Counted from the stretch's first letter, positions 26,369 through 37,226 are shown. The stretch: 64,000 nucleotides of DNA from Snodgrassella alvi (GCF_002777855.1 NZ_MEIK01000035.1:52411-116410), one strand, 5' to 3'. Notes: generated from the sequence alone by a model not told the origin. A program made the numbers and translations.

Positions 26369-26401
26369 CAGGCAGTCAGCAAAAAAAGTACTGACTGCCT
26401 G
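26369..26401 (-). promoter_or_regulatory. Hairpin between hemY and hemE
   Basis: A perfect 10-bp inverted repeat CAGGCAGTCA/TGACTGCCTG (extendable to 11 bp) with an A/T-rich loop ends about 9 bp before the hemE ATG; on the minus strand its 3' arm overlaps the GAGG ribosome-binding region. It has no following T-run. It could be a stability, processing or translational-control element. Confidence 0.5.
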
Positions 26402-26419
26402 TAAAATCAAAATAAAAAA

Positions 26420-27622
26420 TTACAATTCATCATCATTACTGATACTGGACAGAATCTGATTACGCTGCTCTTCTGCGGCCTCATTTTCACCCGATTGCTC
26501 CAGCACTTTTGCCAGCAACAATCTGGTCACATTATTGTTTTTCGCTTGCAAGCTCGCTTCTAAATAATTTTTCGCCTTACCCCATAATTGCTGCTGGTAG
26601 CTCATCTCTCCCATCAGCAATAACAAATCCGCATTATGTGGCTCCTGTTGTAACCATTTATCCGCTGCTATCATATTTTTTTGCTGTTCTTTACTGCTCA
26701 AAAACTGGTTAGCGTGATTAAAAGCAGGTAACAATGCAGCATCATGGCTACGTGGATAATATTTCTTTACCCATTTCACAGCCTGTGTATACATCCCTAG
26801 CTGTAAATACTTTTCTGCAATATCTGCATTCAACAAGCTTTCTTGTTCGTCCACTGGTATTGATTTGAGACTATTTTTCAGTTCAACAGGATTTTTGGCT
26901 TCAGCCAGTAATTGCCGGTAAGCCCAATATCTATATTGCTGTTGTTCACTATCACTTAATGCACTTGCACGGCTCAGTTTATCCACTTGCTGCAATACTC
27001 CTCGTGCATCATACTGATCCCAGTCATAGCGTAGTTGTAGTTTCACAAGCTGAGTTAAATTCGGATTGATTTTGGCAGCAGCATCCAATGCATTCTTAGC
27101 CTGCAGCTCATTGTGCTGAGCCAGAGCTGATTGACTAAGCAGCAGATAACGTGAGAGTTGCTGTTTTTCGGGCAGCTTGGCCACCTCGTTTAAATAGCGG
27201 TCTCGAGTACTCATATCATCCATTTGGTCTGCACTGTGAGCAGCCAGCAATAAAGCCAGTGATCGGCTATGCTGACCCTGTTTATTGCGCAGCACTCGTT
27301 CAGCCTCTCGGGCAGCAAACTGATAGCGTCCTTCAAAATAAGCCAAACCAGCATGATTCAAGGCCATTTCAACCTGATGGCGCTGATGATTTATGCGCCA
27401 ATGTTGCCAATGGCCGGGGAGATGCACAAAACCCATAACAATGCGCAGCAAAATATACAGCATTACCACCGTCAAAAGCACCATACCGATAAAGAGCTGC
27501 AGATTAATACGTATCAACGTCTGTTCTACGACAATATAAACATCACCACTGTAATACTTGGCACCCAGTACCACAGCTACAGCCACTATAAATAGTATAA
27601 TCAACCATAACAAAGATCTCAT
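26420..27622 (-). CDS. hemY: HemY family TPR-containing membrane protein
   Basis: 400 aa. Two N-terminal membrane helices (about 3-21 and 41-62) are followed by a long alpha-helical, TPR-like domain: ALNHAGLAYFEGRYQFAAREAERVL, AEKYLQLGMYTQAVKWVKKYY, and LLLMGEMSYQQQLWGKAKNYLEASLQ. This is the proteobacterial HemY encoded with hemD and hemX, not the protoporphyrinogen oxidase of that name in Bacillus. Its biochemical role is uncertain; a scaffold for membrane haem synthesis is a common proposal. The start overlaps the hemX stop (ATGA), indicating coupling. Confidence 0.9.
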   Translation of the reverse strand: MRSLLWLIILFIVAVAVVLGAKYYSGDVYIVVEQTLIRINLQLFIGMVLLTVVMLYILLRIVMGFVHLPGHWQHWRINHQRHQVEMALNHAGLAYFEGRYQFAAREAERVLRNKQGQHSRSLALLLAAHSADQMDDMSTRDRYLNEVAKLPEKQQLSRYLLLSQSALAQHNELQAKNALDAAAKINPNLTQLVKLQLRYDWDQYDARGVLQQVDKLSRASALSDSEQQQYRYWAYRQLLAEAKNPVELKNSLKSIPVDEQESLLNADIAEKYLQLGMYTQAVKWVKKYYPRSHDAALLPAFNHANQFLSSKEQQKNMIAADKWLQQEPHNADLLLLMGEMSYQQQLWGKAKNYLEASLQAKNNNVTRLLLAKVLEQSGENEAAEEQRNQILSSISNDDEL

Positions 27623-29004
27623 AATGAATGTTCTCCCTGCACGGCAGAAGCTGCTGTTGCATTTTTAGCGCTTTCCGCACTGGCTGCTTTTGCTGAATGA
27701 GTTTCGGCCACAGCAGAAGCACTGCTGGCACTTGAAGCACTTAAATCTGGCAACGCAGTTGACATATCCATACCAGCCTGATGCTGATAATCTCGCACTG
27801 CTGCCAAACTTGCAGAAAGATTACTGTCCTGATTGGTCTGAACATTCAACATTTTCAGTTGAGACAGCTCTTTAAGCCAAGATTGTGTCGCCGCAGAGCT
27901 ACCATCAAAATACTGTTTAACCGTGGCCTCGGCTGTGTTCAAATCAGCGGCATAAACCTCACTACGCCGCTGAATCAGCGCAATACGCGCATCCAACAAA
28001 CGCAGACGTAGATTTTCTCGTACAAAATAAATTTGTTCCGGCGACATTAACATCGAATCATTATGATTGATATGCCGAACTTCAACCATACTACTTAGCG
28101 AATGCAGTGTAGCTTGCCACGTACGCTGCCACCATGATGCATTTGGATTAATAGTTGCCGTACCAGAAGAGACATTAGGCTGCAACTGATTATCAACCAC
28201 TAAAGGTAACCCCGCGACGCCAGATTCCAGACGATTTAGACGCAAAGAAGCACTAGCTACATCAAGATATGGACGACCTTTTAAGTTTTCGAGATCACTA
28301 CTGATGGCTTTTTTAATTGGTAGTAACTGAGGTTGGTCAAAACGTGCCAAACGACTATCCAGATTTTCCAGCACATTTACGGCCACCGGAACATTACCCG
28401 ATATCAGCAACTGCTGTGCAGCCAGATTTAGCGTAGCCTCAATCTCATCAACCAACCAATCAGTGCGGCTTTTTACCAGCTCCTGATAAGCACGAGTCAG
28501 ACGGTCAACATTATCACCCTGTGTTTTCTGCTGCGTTTGCAAATCTTGCAACTGCTTACTTAATTCATCAACCAGCGCCAAACTTGTTTCCACCGTAGCC
28601 GCGGTTTTACTGGCTCCAATACCTGCATTTTCGATTTTCTGATCAAATTGCAGTTGCTGATTTTTCAGCAGATTCTGTCCCTCGACAAATAAAAATCCAC
28701 TGGCACCCAATGCAAGTATCGACAGTACCAAAGCACCCAGTGCTATTCCCTTACCCGTACCAGATACTTGTTTTACTGAAGCTGGCCGGCTGGTTTCTTG
28801 AGGTACAGACATTCCTGATCCTGTGTTGTTTTTTTGAAAATCTTTAGTTTGATGGATGCCGGCTTTTTGTTTATCTGAAGGTTCAGCTGCCGCGGATGTA
28901 GTCGATTCAGGAGGTACACGCACTTCACCTTGTGTATTCACCAGCAATGGCTGCTTACCTTGCTCCGGAGACTGACCAGACTGCGTATCTTGTTGTTCAC
29001 TCAT
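27619..29004 (-). CDS. hemX: HemX-like protein (uroporphyrinogen-III C-methyltransferase-like, membrane anchored)
   Basis: 461 aa. A polar Gln/Ser/Pro-rich N-terminus (1-80) precedes one membrane helix (about 86-106, GIALGALVLSILALGASGFLF), a coiled-coil region (about 108-175), and a periplasmic helical domain with WWQRTWQATLHSLSSMVEVRHI typical of HemX. The Ala/Ser-rich tail resembles a flexible linker. Despite the family name there is no methyltransferase motif. The ATG at 29004 follows GGGAG; an in-frame GTG at 29022 is less likely. It lies between hemD and hemY in one operon. Confidence 0.9.
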   Translation of the reverse strand: MSEQQDTQSGQSPEQGKQPLLVNTQGEVRVPPESTTSAAAEPSDKQKAGIHQTKDFQKNNTGSGMSVPQETSRPASVKQVSGTGKGIALGALVLSILALGASGFLFVEGQNLLKNQQLQFDQKIENAGIGASKTAATVETSLALVDELSKQLQDLQTQQKTQGDNVDRLTRAYQELVKSRTDWLVDEIEATLNLAAQQLLISGNVPVAVNVLENLDSRLARFDQPQLLPIKKAISSDLENLKGRPYLDVASASLRLNRLESGVAGLPLVVDNQLQPNVSSGTATINPNASWWQRTWQATLHSLSSMVEVRHINHNDSMLMSPEQIYFVRENLRLRLLDARIALIQRRSEVYAADLNTAEATVKQYFDGSSAATQSWLKELSQLKMLNVQTNQDSNLSASLAAVRDYQHQAGMDMSTALPDLSASSASSASAVAETHSAKAASAESAKNATAASAVQGEHSL

Positions 29005-29055
29005 TCGGTATACTCCCTGCACGATAATTGGGACAACAGCTCAGCAGAACAACTA

Positions 29056-29787
29056 TCACACTGTACTGTCTGAATGCAAAATTTCCAATCCACGCTGTAA
29101 ATCCGATACCAGCATCGTAGCTACATCATAACTCGACAGCGCTGCTTCCACACGTGGATGGTGAACTAAGTATAACAAGCTTTTGCCAATTGCGTACAAA
29201 TCTGGCGGCATCTGCGAAAACCACGCATTTACAGCAGCACTTGTCGTCATATAAACAGCCTTCAAACGCTTTTCTTTAAGTGGCTGCCTCAATACTGACC
29301 AATTAAGCAGCTGTGGCTGGCGCTCATACACTTCAGCCAGCTCAACCTGCCATCCTTGCTGACCTAGCTTGTCAACCAGCAATTCACGACCGCCAACACC
29401 CCTAATCAGCATCATCCTTCCATTTTTCTGATGCCATATAGCTAAACGTAAAACTGCTTCACTATCATTGCCATCAAGCGGATAAACTACCTGTTTAAAA
29501 CCGTAAGCAACTAACACTTTTGCTGTAGCCGCGCCTACAGCCACATGCATTACATTATCAGACTGAACAAGATATTTGGCAGCAATGTGCACTGCGCTAG
29601 GGCTGACCCACACAATAACATCTTGTTTCAAGCTGCGCTCAGCCAGCTGCTGCAAGATATCATCAAAAGGTAGCAACTGCTGATACTCCATTAATAATGG
29701 CTGCCATCCAGCACGAATACAGCTTTCTATATCAGCAGCCGCAGCCTGTCGCGGACGCATCAATACAATGCTGGGATGAGTAATCAT
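29056..29787 (-). CDS. hemD: Uroporphyrinogen-III synthase
   Basis: 243-aa cytosolic enzyme that closes hydroxymethylbilane with inversion of ring D. The family is poorly conserved; recognisable parts are VLMRPRQAA near the N-terminus, [16 protein letters not shown] (about 78-93), [31 protein letters not shown] (about 125-155), and [13 protein letters not shown] (about 178-190). The start overlaps the hemC stop as ATGA, so translation is coupled. hemX follows after 51 bp. Confidence 0.92.
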   Translation of the reverse strand: MITHPSIVLMRPRQAAAADIESCIRAGWQPLLMEYQQLLPFDDILQQLAERSLKQDVIVWVSPSAVHIAAKYLVQSDNVMHVAVGAATAKVLVAYGFKQVVYPLDGNDSEAVLRLAIWHQKNGRMMLIRGVGGRELLVDKLGQQGWQVELAEVYERQPQLLNWSVLRQPLKEKRLKAVYMTTSAAVNAWFSQMPPDLYAIGKSLLYLVHHPRVEAALSSYDVATMLVSDLQRGLEILHSDSTV

Positions 29788-30716
29788 TGACCGGACAGCA
29801 CTTCATTAATCAAGTCTCTGGCGCCCAAACTGGCTAATTTTTGTGCCACGTTTAAACCCAGTTGTTCCGTATCACTCATAGAAGCCTGCGCGCTAGCACG
29901 CAGCACCGTTTTTCCATCAACAGAAGAAACCAAACCAAACAATTCAAGCGTACCAGAGCTTTCAACACAATAAGCAGCCAAAGGGACTTGACAGCTACCA
30001 CCCAAAAACTTTGCCATGGTTCGTTCTGCCGTCACACAAGCCGCTGTAACTGCATGATGAAGAGGCTGCAATAAGTGTAATAAATCAGTCCGGTGAGAAG
30101 CCACCTCAATTGCCAGTGCACCTTGACCAGCCGCAGGTATGGAAATTTCAACCGGCAAAATGCTACGGATACGATGATCTAAACCCAAACGTTCCAAACC
30201 AGCAGCAGCAAGAATAATAGCTGCATATTCTTGTTTATCTAATTTACTGAGGCGGGTCTGCACATTACCGCGCAAAGGTTTTATGTGTAAATTCGGATAG
30301 TGCAATCGAAGCTGAGCTTCGCGGCGCAGACTAGATGTGCCAACAATGGCTCCTTCTGGCAATTCCGACAGATGGGCATACTGTTGTGAAACAAAAGCAT
30401 CAAAAGGATTAGCCCGCTCAGTTATAGCAGCCAGAACAAAACCTTCTGGCAACTCCATAGGTACATCCTTAAGTGAATGAACCGCAATATCGGCGGTTCC
30501 TGCTTGCAATGCCCATTCCAGCTCTTTGATAAACAGTCCTTTACCACCTATTTTAGACAAAGACTGGCTTAGTATCTGGTCACCCTTTGTCGTCATACCT
30601 TGAATAGTGATAGATATATTAGGATAAAGCACCTGCAAACACTGCTGTATGTGTCGTGCTTGCCACATAGCCAGTGCGCTTTCACGACTAGCAATGACCA
30701 AATTATTTTTTTTCAT
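29784..30716 (-). CDS. hemC: Porphobilinogen deaminase (hydroxymethylbilane synthase)
   Basis: Cytosolic enzyme polymerising four porphobilinogens on a covalent dipyrromethane cofactor; 310 aa. It opens [22 protein letters not shown], has [37 protein letters not shown], and the cofactor cysteine at residue 242 in [12 protein letters not shown]. The ATG at 30716 gives the usual N-terminus; an in-frame ATG four codons upstream (30728) is also possible. First haem gene of the operon, 4-bp overlap with hemD. Confidence 0.96.
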   Translation of the reverse strand: MKKNNLVIASRESALAMWQARHIQQCLQVLYPNISITIQGMTTKGDQILSQSLSKIGGKGLFIKELEWALQAGTADIAVHSLKDVPMELPEGFVLAAITERANPFDAFVSQQYAHLSELPEGAIVGTSSLRREAQLRLHYPNLHIKPLRGNVQTRLSKLDKQEYAAIILAAAGLERLGLDHRIRSILPVEISIPAAGQGALAIEVASHRTDLLHLLQPLHHAVTAACVTAERTMAKFLGGSCQVPLAAYCVESSGTLELFGLVSSVDGKTVLRASAQASMSDTEQLGLNVAQKLASLGARDLINEVLSGQ

Positions 30717-30811
30717 ACCAAGACACATAAAACCAAAAATTAAAACATAAATTTTAGCATTAACTGTAAATTAAGCTGCATTTACTTACACAACCCAATA
30801 TGTATTCAAAG

Positions 30812-31522
30812 TCAAGCTTCAGTTCGTAACAATAACTCATCAACCAGACCACTTACACCAGCTTGAGCAGATGCACGAATGATTTGTATATTCTGCAGCC
30901 CTTCAAGTGGTTGAGGATCAACCAGAAAAATTTCTGCAGATCTTGCCGCATAGTGAAACAGACCTGCAGCCGGATATACTTGCAAAGATGTGCCAACAAT
31001 GATAACTATATCAGCACAACGCATTAGTTGAATGGCAGAGTCAATCATCGGCACAGTCTCTCCAAACCACACAATATGCGGCCGCATCTGGAAACCGTGA
31101 TTATCTTTATCTTCCAGCGTCTGATCTGAAAAACAATCGACAATATAATTTTCATCAACACTACTTCTTGCTTTTAACAGTTCACCATGTAAGTGTAGTA
31201 CATGACTACTACCAGCACGCTCATGCAAATCATCTACATTCTGCGTGATAATATTAACATCGTATCTTGTTTCCAGATTTTTTAGTGCTAAATGAGCCGT
31301 ATTAGGTTGAGCTCTTAGCAACTTCCGCCTTAAAAGATTATAAAATTCTAAAACTCGTTCAGGATGGCGCTCAAAAGCCTCAGGTGTAGCAATATCCTCA
31401 ATTTTTTCACCATCCCATAATCCACCATGATTACGGAAAGTCTGCAAACCACTTTCTGCACTGATGCCCGAACCTGTCAACACAACAATTTTATGCCGGC
31501 CTATAGACGAATGCTTACTCAT
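30812..31522 (-). CDS. cobB: Sir2-family NAD-dependent protein deacylase (CobB-like)
   Basis: 236-aa sirtuin. The NAD fold motifs are clear: VVLTGSGISAESGLQTFRNHGGLW (about 13-36), TQNVDDLHERAG (about 92-103), the catalytic His in HLHGELLKA, and IIVGTSLQVYPAAGLFHYA. Two features are unusual. The region that carries four zinc-binding Cys in many sirtuins (between LLKARSS and RPHIVWFGE) has only one Cys. Also, the segment FYNLLRRKL has Leu where class III deacylases such as E. coli CobB have the Arg of the Y-x-x-R acyl-binding motif. It overlaps the argD stop by 4 bp (ATGA), implying coupled translation. Confidence 0.92.
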   Translation of the reverse strand: MSKHSSIGRHKIVVLTGSGISAESGLQTFRNHGGLWDGEKIEDIATPEAFERHPERVLEFYNLLRRKLLRAQPNTAHLALKNLETRYDVNIITQNVDDLHERAGSSHVLHLHGELLKARSSVDENYIVDCFSDQTLEDKDNHGFQMRPHIVWFGETVPMIDSAIQLMRCADIVIIVGTSLQVYPAAGLFHYAARSAEIFLVDPQPLEGLQNIQIIRASAQAGVSGLVDELLLRTEA

Positions 31523-32706
31523 ATGTGCACAAAAGCTTTAATTGCAGCTTTTAGTCTTTGCAAGCCAGTCTGCAAATCAGCATCAGTCAATAGCAGACTA
31601 GGTGCAAAGCGTAAGACATTATTACCTGCCACCAAAACCAGCAAGCCATGCTGCAAAGCCAGCTGCATTAATTGCGCAGCCCGTCCATTGTAATTATCAG
31701 ACATTACACAACCAAGCAATAAACCCTGTCCTCTTACCTGAGCAAACACACCAGATGCAGCAGATAATTCCTGCAAACCTTCCTTCAATTTTTCACCTTG
31801 CCGCAAAACATTCTGTATGGTCTCAGGCGTATTTATAATATCAAATGCCGCACAGCCCACCGCACACGCTAGCGGATTGCCACCAAAGGTACTGCCATGA
31901 CTACCAGGCGTAAAACTGCGGCCAACAGCTTCTGTCGTCAACATAGCACCTATAGGAATCCCACAACCCAGTGCTTTAGCAGTTGAAACAATATCCGGCC
32001 GGATATCATAATACTGATGTGCAAACAACTTACCGGTACGTCCCATCCCCGTTTGCACTTCATCAAGAATCAACAAAGCTTGATGACGATCGCAGGCACG
32101 ACGTGCCGCCTGCAAAAATGCTTCTGTTACAGGCAATACACCACTTTCACCTTGAATCGGTTCAATAACTACCGCACAGGTTTTATCATTGACCGCTGCA
32201 TCAATAGCAGCAACATCATTAAACGGAATATGCCGGATACCAGCAGGCAAGGGCGCAAAATCATTACTGTATTTGGATTGACCGCCTACAGAGACAGTAA
32301 AAAGCGTACGACCATGAAATCCATTAATACAAGCAATTATTTCGTGTTTTCCTGTATCAGGAAAATGGTCACGCGCGTATTTTCGGGCCAGTTTAAAAGC
32401 AGCTTCATTGGCTTCTGCGCCAGAATTACAAAAAAATACTTGCTCAGCAAATGTGTGTTTTACCAGACGCTCAGCCAAATTCTGTGCCGGTTGGGTGGTA
32501 TAAATATTGGAAATGTGCCATAACTTATGTGCCTGTTCCATCAACGCATTAATCAGAAGCGGATGACAGTGACCCAAAGCATTCACAGCAATACCACCTG
32601 CTAAATCTATGTATTCCTGCCCGTTATCATCCCATACATGGCTACCTTCAGCACGAATAGGCAGCATAGGTGCAAAACTAAAATTAGGTGTTAAATAATT
32701 ATGCAT
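31519..32706 (-). CDS. argD: Acetylornithine/succinyldiaminopimelate aminotransferase family
   Basis: PLP-dependent class III aminotransferase, 395 aa, acting in arginine (and often lysine) biosynthesis. Motifs: LAGGIAVNALGHCHP, FFCNSGAEANEAAFKLARKY (PLP phosphate), ACINGFHGRTL, ALLILDEVQTGMGRTGK (catalytic Asp), the PLP lysine in DIVSTAKALGCGIPIGA, and HGSTFGGNPLA. The ATG at 32706 follows a GAGAG site; a longer in-frame ATG lies at 32730. It is upstream of and translationally coupled to the sirtuin gene. ArgD and the aminobutyrate/succinylornithine enzymes are close; ArgD is the simplest reading. Confidence 0.93.
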   Translation of the reverse strand: MHNYLTPNFSFAPMLPIRAEGSHVWDDNGQEYIDLAGGIAVNALGHCHPLLINALMEQAHKLWHISNIYTTQPAQNLAERLVKHTFAEQVFFCNSGAEANEAAFKLARKYARDHFPDTGKHEIIACINGFHGRTLFTVSVGGQSKYSNDFAPLPAGIRHIPFNDVAAIDAAVNDKTCAVVIEPIQGESGVLPVTEAFLQAARRACDRHQALLILDEVQTGMGRTGKLFAHQYYDIRPDIVSTAKALGCGIPIGAMLTTEAVGRSFTPGSHGSTFGGNPLACAVGCAAFDIINTPETIQNVLRQGEKLKEGLQELSAASGVFAQVRGQGLLLGCVMSDNYNGRAAQLMQLALQHGLLVLVAGNNVLRFAPSLLLTDADLQTGLQRLKAAIKAFVHI

Positions 32707-33506
32707 ATTTCTCTCTATTAATCTATACATTTATCATAATCAGAGGTAATCAGGTTCTGATATCTCGCTGTATCATAAACCTGATGAACAAAAAAAGAAA
32801 ACATACCTACAACTGATTCAGTAAAGATTAACCTGAATAAAATATCAGCTTCACAATAAGCTTATATAAAGTAAAAAGATAAAATGCGAACATTTTTCAA
32901 ATTTCCAAACTTATATGTTTAGCATTTATCATAAGTTTTATGCAAAAAACTATTTAGATAACTAATTTCCATAACATCTATCCAGACAAAAACCTTCATC
33001 AAAATAGACAGAAAAATTAATCATAACTCATTAAAATTTGAAATAAATATCAAATATGAAGTACCAATTAAATCATAATTCTCATATGTTATTCATAAAA
33101 CCAGAATAACTCTTAAAGCTAAATTCTTAAAACTAAAAACAGATTTATTAGTCAATTACAAAGGTTTGAATTAGTGCATTTTTAAAAGAATATTCTGAAG
33201 GAATTGTTTATTTATCTCTGCAGTGTTCAGAATTACCTTAATTATAAATCTAAGACTGAAACAAATAAGGGAAATATTCGATCAGAAACTTATAAATACT
33301 TTTTATAAAAAGCCGAAAAATCATAAATCCACAAACTATTTTTTCAACTAACCTATGGCTGCAGTATAAATCGGCTATAACTAATTTCTAATGAACCTCA
33401 TTTATAATAGTAATCAGCAATTTAGATTCAAAATAATTACTAGCATTTTGCACAAAATAAATATAAGAGATTGATTTAAAGAAGTCTACTTATAAAAAAA
33501 CAGATT
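32707..33506. other. Gene-free AT-rich region
   Basis: About 800 bp between argD and htpX, strongly AT-rich, with no frame above 60 codons. It must carry the argD promoter near its left end, but no convincing promoter pair, repeat or RNA structure was recognised. Confidence 0.6.
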
Positions 33507-34361
33507 TCACATTTGGCGCAAACGATTAATTCGGTTATCCAACGTTGGATGGGTGCTAAACAAAGAGTCATCCGACTCACTGGCAATTCCCAGAGCAGAC
33601 ATACCAGTCGGCAACTGACTGGTTTCACCTTTCAACCGCTGCAAAGCAGCGATCATTTTTGGTGCGCCCACTAAACGCGCAGCACCTGCATCTGCCCGAT
33701 ACTCACGCTGACGGCTAAACCACATCACAACTAGACTGGCCAAAAAACCAAATATAATCTGCAAAATCAGACTTATCGCAAAGTAGGCACCCTGAGACAC
33801 TTCTCCATTTTCATCTCTGGCCATAACATCTGCAATACGGCGTGCCCAGAAAAACACAAATGTATTAACCACACCCTGTAACAATGTCATTGTCACCATA
33901 TCACCATTACCAATATGTGCCATTTCATGAGCCAGCACAGCTTCTACTTCATCCTGAGACATACCATGTAACAAACCAGTACTCACCGCGACCAGTGAGC
34001 TATTTTTAGTAGCACCAGTCGCAAAAGCGTTGGGCTCTGGAGAATCATAAATCGCCACTTCCGGCATAGTAATATTCCACTGATTTGCCAGCCGAGCTAC
34101 AGTGTTTAGTAGCCATGCCTCCGCAGCACTTTGAGGTTGACCAATTATCTGACCATCAACCGAAGCAAGAGCTAGCGATTTTGACATCAACAAAGAGATA
34201 AACGAACCGGTAAAACCCACTACAGCTGCCACTAACAACAAACTGCTGGTCGTATTACTGTTAAGCCTAATACCCAAAAATGCACATAAGATGTACAGAA
34301 CAATATTAATAACGATAATAACGGCTAGATTTGTAGCAATAAACAATAAAATGCGTTTCAC
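33507..34361 (-). CDS. htpX: Protease HtpX (M48B)
   Basis: 284-aa membrane-integrated zinc metalloprotease involved in inner-membrane protein quality control. Two N-terminal membrane helices (about 5-25 and 38-58), the zinc motif [10 protein letters not shown] (H-E-x-x-H at about 144-148), two further hydrophobic segments (about 157-175 and 194-214), and the third ligand region [15 protein letters not shown] complete the site. The C-terminal [15 protein letters not shown] is family-typical. It stands alone between AT-rich spacers. Confidence 0.96.
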   Translation of the reverse strand: MKRILLFIATNLAVIIVINIVLYILCAFLGIRLNSNTTSSLLLVAAVVGFTGSFISLLMSKSLALASVDGQIIGQPQSAAEAWLLNTVARLANQWNITMPEVAIYDSPEPNAFATGATKNSSLVAVSTGLLHGMSQDEVEAVLAHEMAHIGNGDMVTMTLLQGVVNTFVFFWARRIADVMARDENGEVSQGAYFAISLILQIIFGFLASLVVMWFSRQREYRADAGAARLVGAPKMIAALQRLKGETSQLPTGMSALGIASESDDSLFSTHPTLDNRINRLRQM

Positions 34362-34598
34362 ATTATGCCCTTTTAATTTCTGCAGAATTTAATCAGCACA
34401 ATATCATATTGACATATAAAAATCTAAATACCAAACTTGGAACAAACAGTTTATAAATCAGAAGTCACAAACAAAAATTATCATATAAGTTAAAGAAATG
34501 ATTTAATTCACGAATTCAACTTTGAAAAGTGACATTCTGTATAGAGAAAGAAACATTTAAGTCAAAAGAATATAGCGATGATTAAAACAGACTAATCC

Positions 34599-35858
34599 CT
34601 AAATACGTACCTCTCCATGTCCCAAAACAATCCACTTCTGGCTGGTTAAACCCTGCAATCCTACTGGACCTCGTACATGGATTTTATCAGTAGATATACC
34701 AATTTCAGCCCCAAGACCATACTCATAGCCATCTGCAAAACGAGTAGACGCATTCAGCATAACACTAGCAGAGTCTACAGCACGTAGAAAAAGCTGAGCA
34801 TGTAGTAAATCATTGGTTACAATACTATCAGTATGATGGCTGCCAAAATGATTTATATGCTCTATAGCGTCTTCAATATTGGCTACTACCTTTATAGACA
34901 GAATTGGAGCCAAATATTCAGTAGACCAATCCTCCTCAGTAGCCGGTAAAACATCATCCTTCAAAATCTGCACAGTTTGCGCACAGCCACGTAATTCAAC
35001 ATTTTTCTCAGCATACTTTTGCTGTAACAAAGGTAATAATTTTTTTGCTTGGCTAGCATGAATCAATAAGGTTTCCATAGTATTGCAAGTACCATAGCGC
35101 GAAGTCTTCGCGTTTATAGCTATATCAACTGCCATTTCTGCAGAAGCGGAAGCGTCAATATAAACATGACAAATACCATCAAGATGTTTGATTACCGGTA
35201 CCCGGGATTTTTCCTTCACTCTTTGCACCAGCCCTTTACCGCCACGTGGAATAATCACATCAATATATTCGGGCAGATTAAGCAGCACATCAACACCTGC
35301 ACGATCAGTCTCAGTAATCAGATTAACAGCAGCTTGGGGTATTCCAGTTTCAATCAAAGCAGAATTGATGACAGCAGCAATAGCTTTATTGCTATTAATG
35401 GCTTCACTTCCACCGCGTAATAAACAACTATTACCAGCTTTCAGACATAAAATCGCCGCATCCAGCGTCACATTCGGGCGTGATTCATAAATCATACCAA
35501 TTACACCAAGCGGAACACGCATTTTACCAACGGTGATACCACTGTGCAGAGTTCTAAAATCATCCATTTCACCTACTGGATCAGGCAGTGCCGCAACCTT
35601 ATGAACACCTTCAATCATCGCATCAATACTACGATTGCTCAGATGCAGACGATCAAGTAAAGCAGCATCCAATCCCTGCAAACGTGCTGCCTTCATATCT
35701 GCTTCATTGGCTGCAAGAATAAGGTGCTGTTGTGCAGCTAGATTATTAGCAATCAGCATTAAAGCCTGATTTTTTTGTGCAGCAGAAACTCTAGTCAGAG
35801 AATAAAAAGCCTCTTTAGCTGCTTTAGCCGTTTCAGTAATATATTTGGTCAATTCCAC
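34599..35858 (-). CDS. proA: Glutamate-5-semialdehyde dehydrogenase (gamma-glutamyl phosphate reductase)
   Basis: Second step of proline synthesis: NADPH reduction of gamma-glutamyl phosphate. 419 aa, aldehyde dehydrogenase fold. Visible motifs: [16 protein letters not shown] (about 117-132), [27 protein letters not shown] (about 220-233), the catalytic Cys258 in [13 protein letters not shown], and the C-terminal [20 protein letters not shown]. proB is not adjacent, so the two proline genes are separated here. The gene has its own short intergenic regions on both sides. Confidence 0.96.
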   Translation of the reverse strand: MELTKYITETAKAAKEAFYSLTRVSAAQKNQALMLIANNLAAQQHLILAANEADMKAARLQGLDAALLDRLHLSNRSIDAMIEGVHKVAALPDPVGEMDDFRTLHSGITVGKMRVPLGVIGMIYESRPNVTLDAAILCLKAGNSCLLRGGSEAINSNKAIAAVINSALIETGIPQAAVNLITETDRAGVDVLLNLPEYIDVIIPRGGKGLVQRVKEKSRVPVIKHLDGICHVYIDASASAEMAVDIAINAKTSRYGTCNTMETLLIHASQAKKLLPLLQQKYAEKNVELRGCAQTVQILKDDVLPATEEDWSTEYLAPILSIKVVANIEDAIEHINHFGSHHTDSIVTNDLLHAQLFLRAVDSASVMLNASTRFADGYEYGLGAEIGISTDKIHVRGPVGLQGLTSQKWIVLGHGEVRI

Positions 35859-36019
35859 GTGAATTTACTTTCCAGAAAAAAACACTAAAATCATTCTTAT
35901 TCTCATATAAAATCACAAAGAATACATTTACCCAATTACAACTACCCTTGCATATACCCTGAAATCCACATGATAGGTAAAAATTATCAGGCTAAAAGAA
36001 CCCTGCACACATAATAGAA

Positions 36020-36952
36020 CTAATCAATATGTGTATCGGTAGAATCCTTAAAATTGGTTTGTGGCCTCAACACTATTAAGTGGTCAACAGCACCAATGGC
36101 ATTGGTATCCTTACCTGGATAATCAAGTTCAGTCAGAAAATGGCGAATACAATTCAGACGGGCTCGTTTTTTATCATCGGATTTAATAACCGTCCAGGGT
36201 GCATCACCAGTATGCGTATGAAAAAACATATCATTCTTAGCTGCCGTATAATCATCCCAGCGATCCAGAGACTGAATATCAACAGGCGAAAGTTTCCAGT
36301 GTTTCAACGGGTCGTCACGACGAGAAATAAATCTACGCAACTGCTCTTCTCGAGAAACAGAAAACCAAAACTTAAACAGATAAATCCCGCTGTTAACTAA
36401 CATACGTTCCAATTCTGGTGTTTGACGCATAAACTGCAAATATTCATGCGGCTGGCAAAAACCCATTACTCTTTCCACACCAGCACGGTTATACCAAGAT
36501 CGATCGAAAAAAACCATCTCACCACTTGTCGGCAAACGCTCAATATAGCGTTGAAAATACCACTGCCCTTTTTCAGTTTCAGTCGGTTTTTCCAGCGCTA
36601 CAACTCGGGCACCGCGCGGATTGAGATGTTCCATAAATCGCTTGATTGTCCCCCCTTTACCGGCAGCATCCCGACCTTCAAATAAGGAGACAATTTTCTG
36701 ACCAGATTCCTTAACCCAGTTTTGCACTTTCAATAGCTCAATTTGCAATCTGGCTTTCTCACGCTCATAAGTAGCCCGCCGCATCCGAGTGCGGTATGGA
36801 TAACTAGCTGGCAAAGGTGCTGAAGATGAATCTTCATCGGAATGTTTTCCTCGATACTCCAGCACACTTTTTTCAAAAACATTTAATTTAGTGTCTTTAT
36901 CCTGATTGTTCACTTCAGAGGATTGTTCAGGCTTTAGTATCTGCTCACTCAT
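36020..36952 (-). CDS. ppk2: Polyphosphate kinase 2
   Basis: 310 aa. P-loop kinase that transfers phosphate between polyphosphate and nucleotides. A polar N-terminus (1-45) precedes the core: SLFEGRDAAGKGGTIKRF (Walker A at about 91-99), NPRGARVVALEKPTE, GEMVFFDRSWYNRAGVERVMGF (Walker B-like, about 144-165), and the lid Arg-rich SREEQLRRFISRRDDPLKHWKLSP. APWTVIKSDDKKRARLN at the end is typical of class I PPK2, which prefer diphosphate nucleotide acceptors. Whether it makes GTP or ATP in the cell is not decidable from sequence. The start follows GGAAAGGAAG-like purine-rich sequence. Confidence 0.93.
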   Translation of the reverse strand: MSEQILKPEQSSEVNNQDKDTKLNVFEKSVLEYRGKHSDEDSSSAPLPASYPYRTRMRRATYEREKARLQIELLKVQNWVKESGQKIVSLFEGRDAAGKGGTIKRFMEHLNPRGARVVALEKPTETEKGQWYFQRYIERLPTSGEMVFFDRSWYNRAGVERVMGFCQPHEYLQFMRQTPELERMLVNSGIYLFKFWFSVSREEQLRRFISRRDDPLKHWKLSPVDIQSLDRWDDYTAAKNDMFFHTHTGDAPWTVIKSDDKKRARLNCIRHFLTELDYPGKDTNAIGAVDHLIVLRPQTNFKDSTDTHID

Positions 36953-37226
36953 ATTCTTCCTTTCCTATATGGCTCAGAGTAAGCCAAATTTTCATTTTAA
37001 GAAATGTGATAATCTGTATAAGTATTGTAACTCAATGTACAGTCTACTTACCAAACAAAATGTCATAGATTAATAAAACCTTAGTCTATTACAACTATGA
37101 CAACTAAAAACCTTTGTAATTTCAAAAATTCTAATCTTCAAATATTCATTTCCATAATAAAAATTTAATTCAACCAGATAACAAATAATTTTTTAAATTT
37201 AATTTTTCTTTTCAAAAATATATTTA
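36953..37226. other. AT-rich spacer between ppk2 and mrcA terminator
   Basis: 274 bp upstream of ppk2 with no ORF. It should hold the ppk2 promoter; nothing specific was recognised. Confidence 0.4.
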
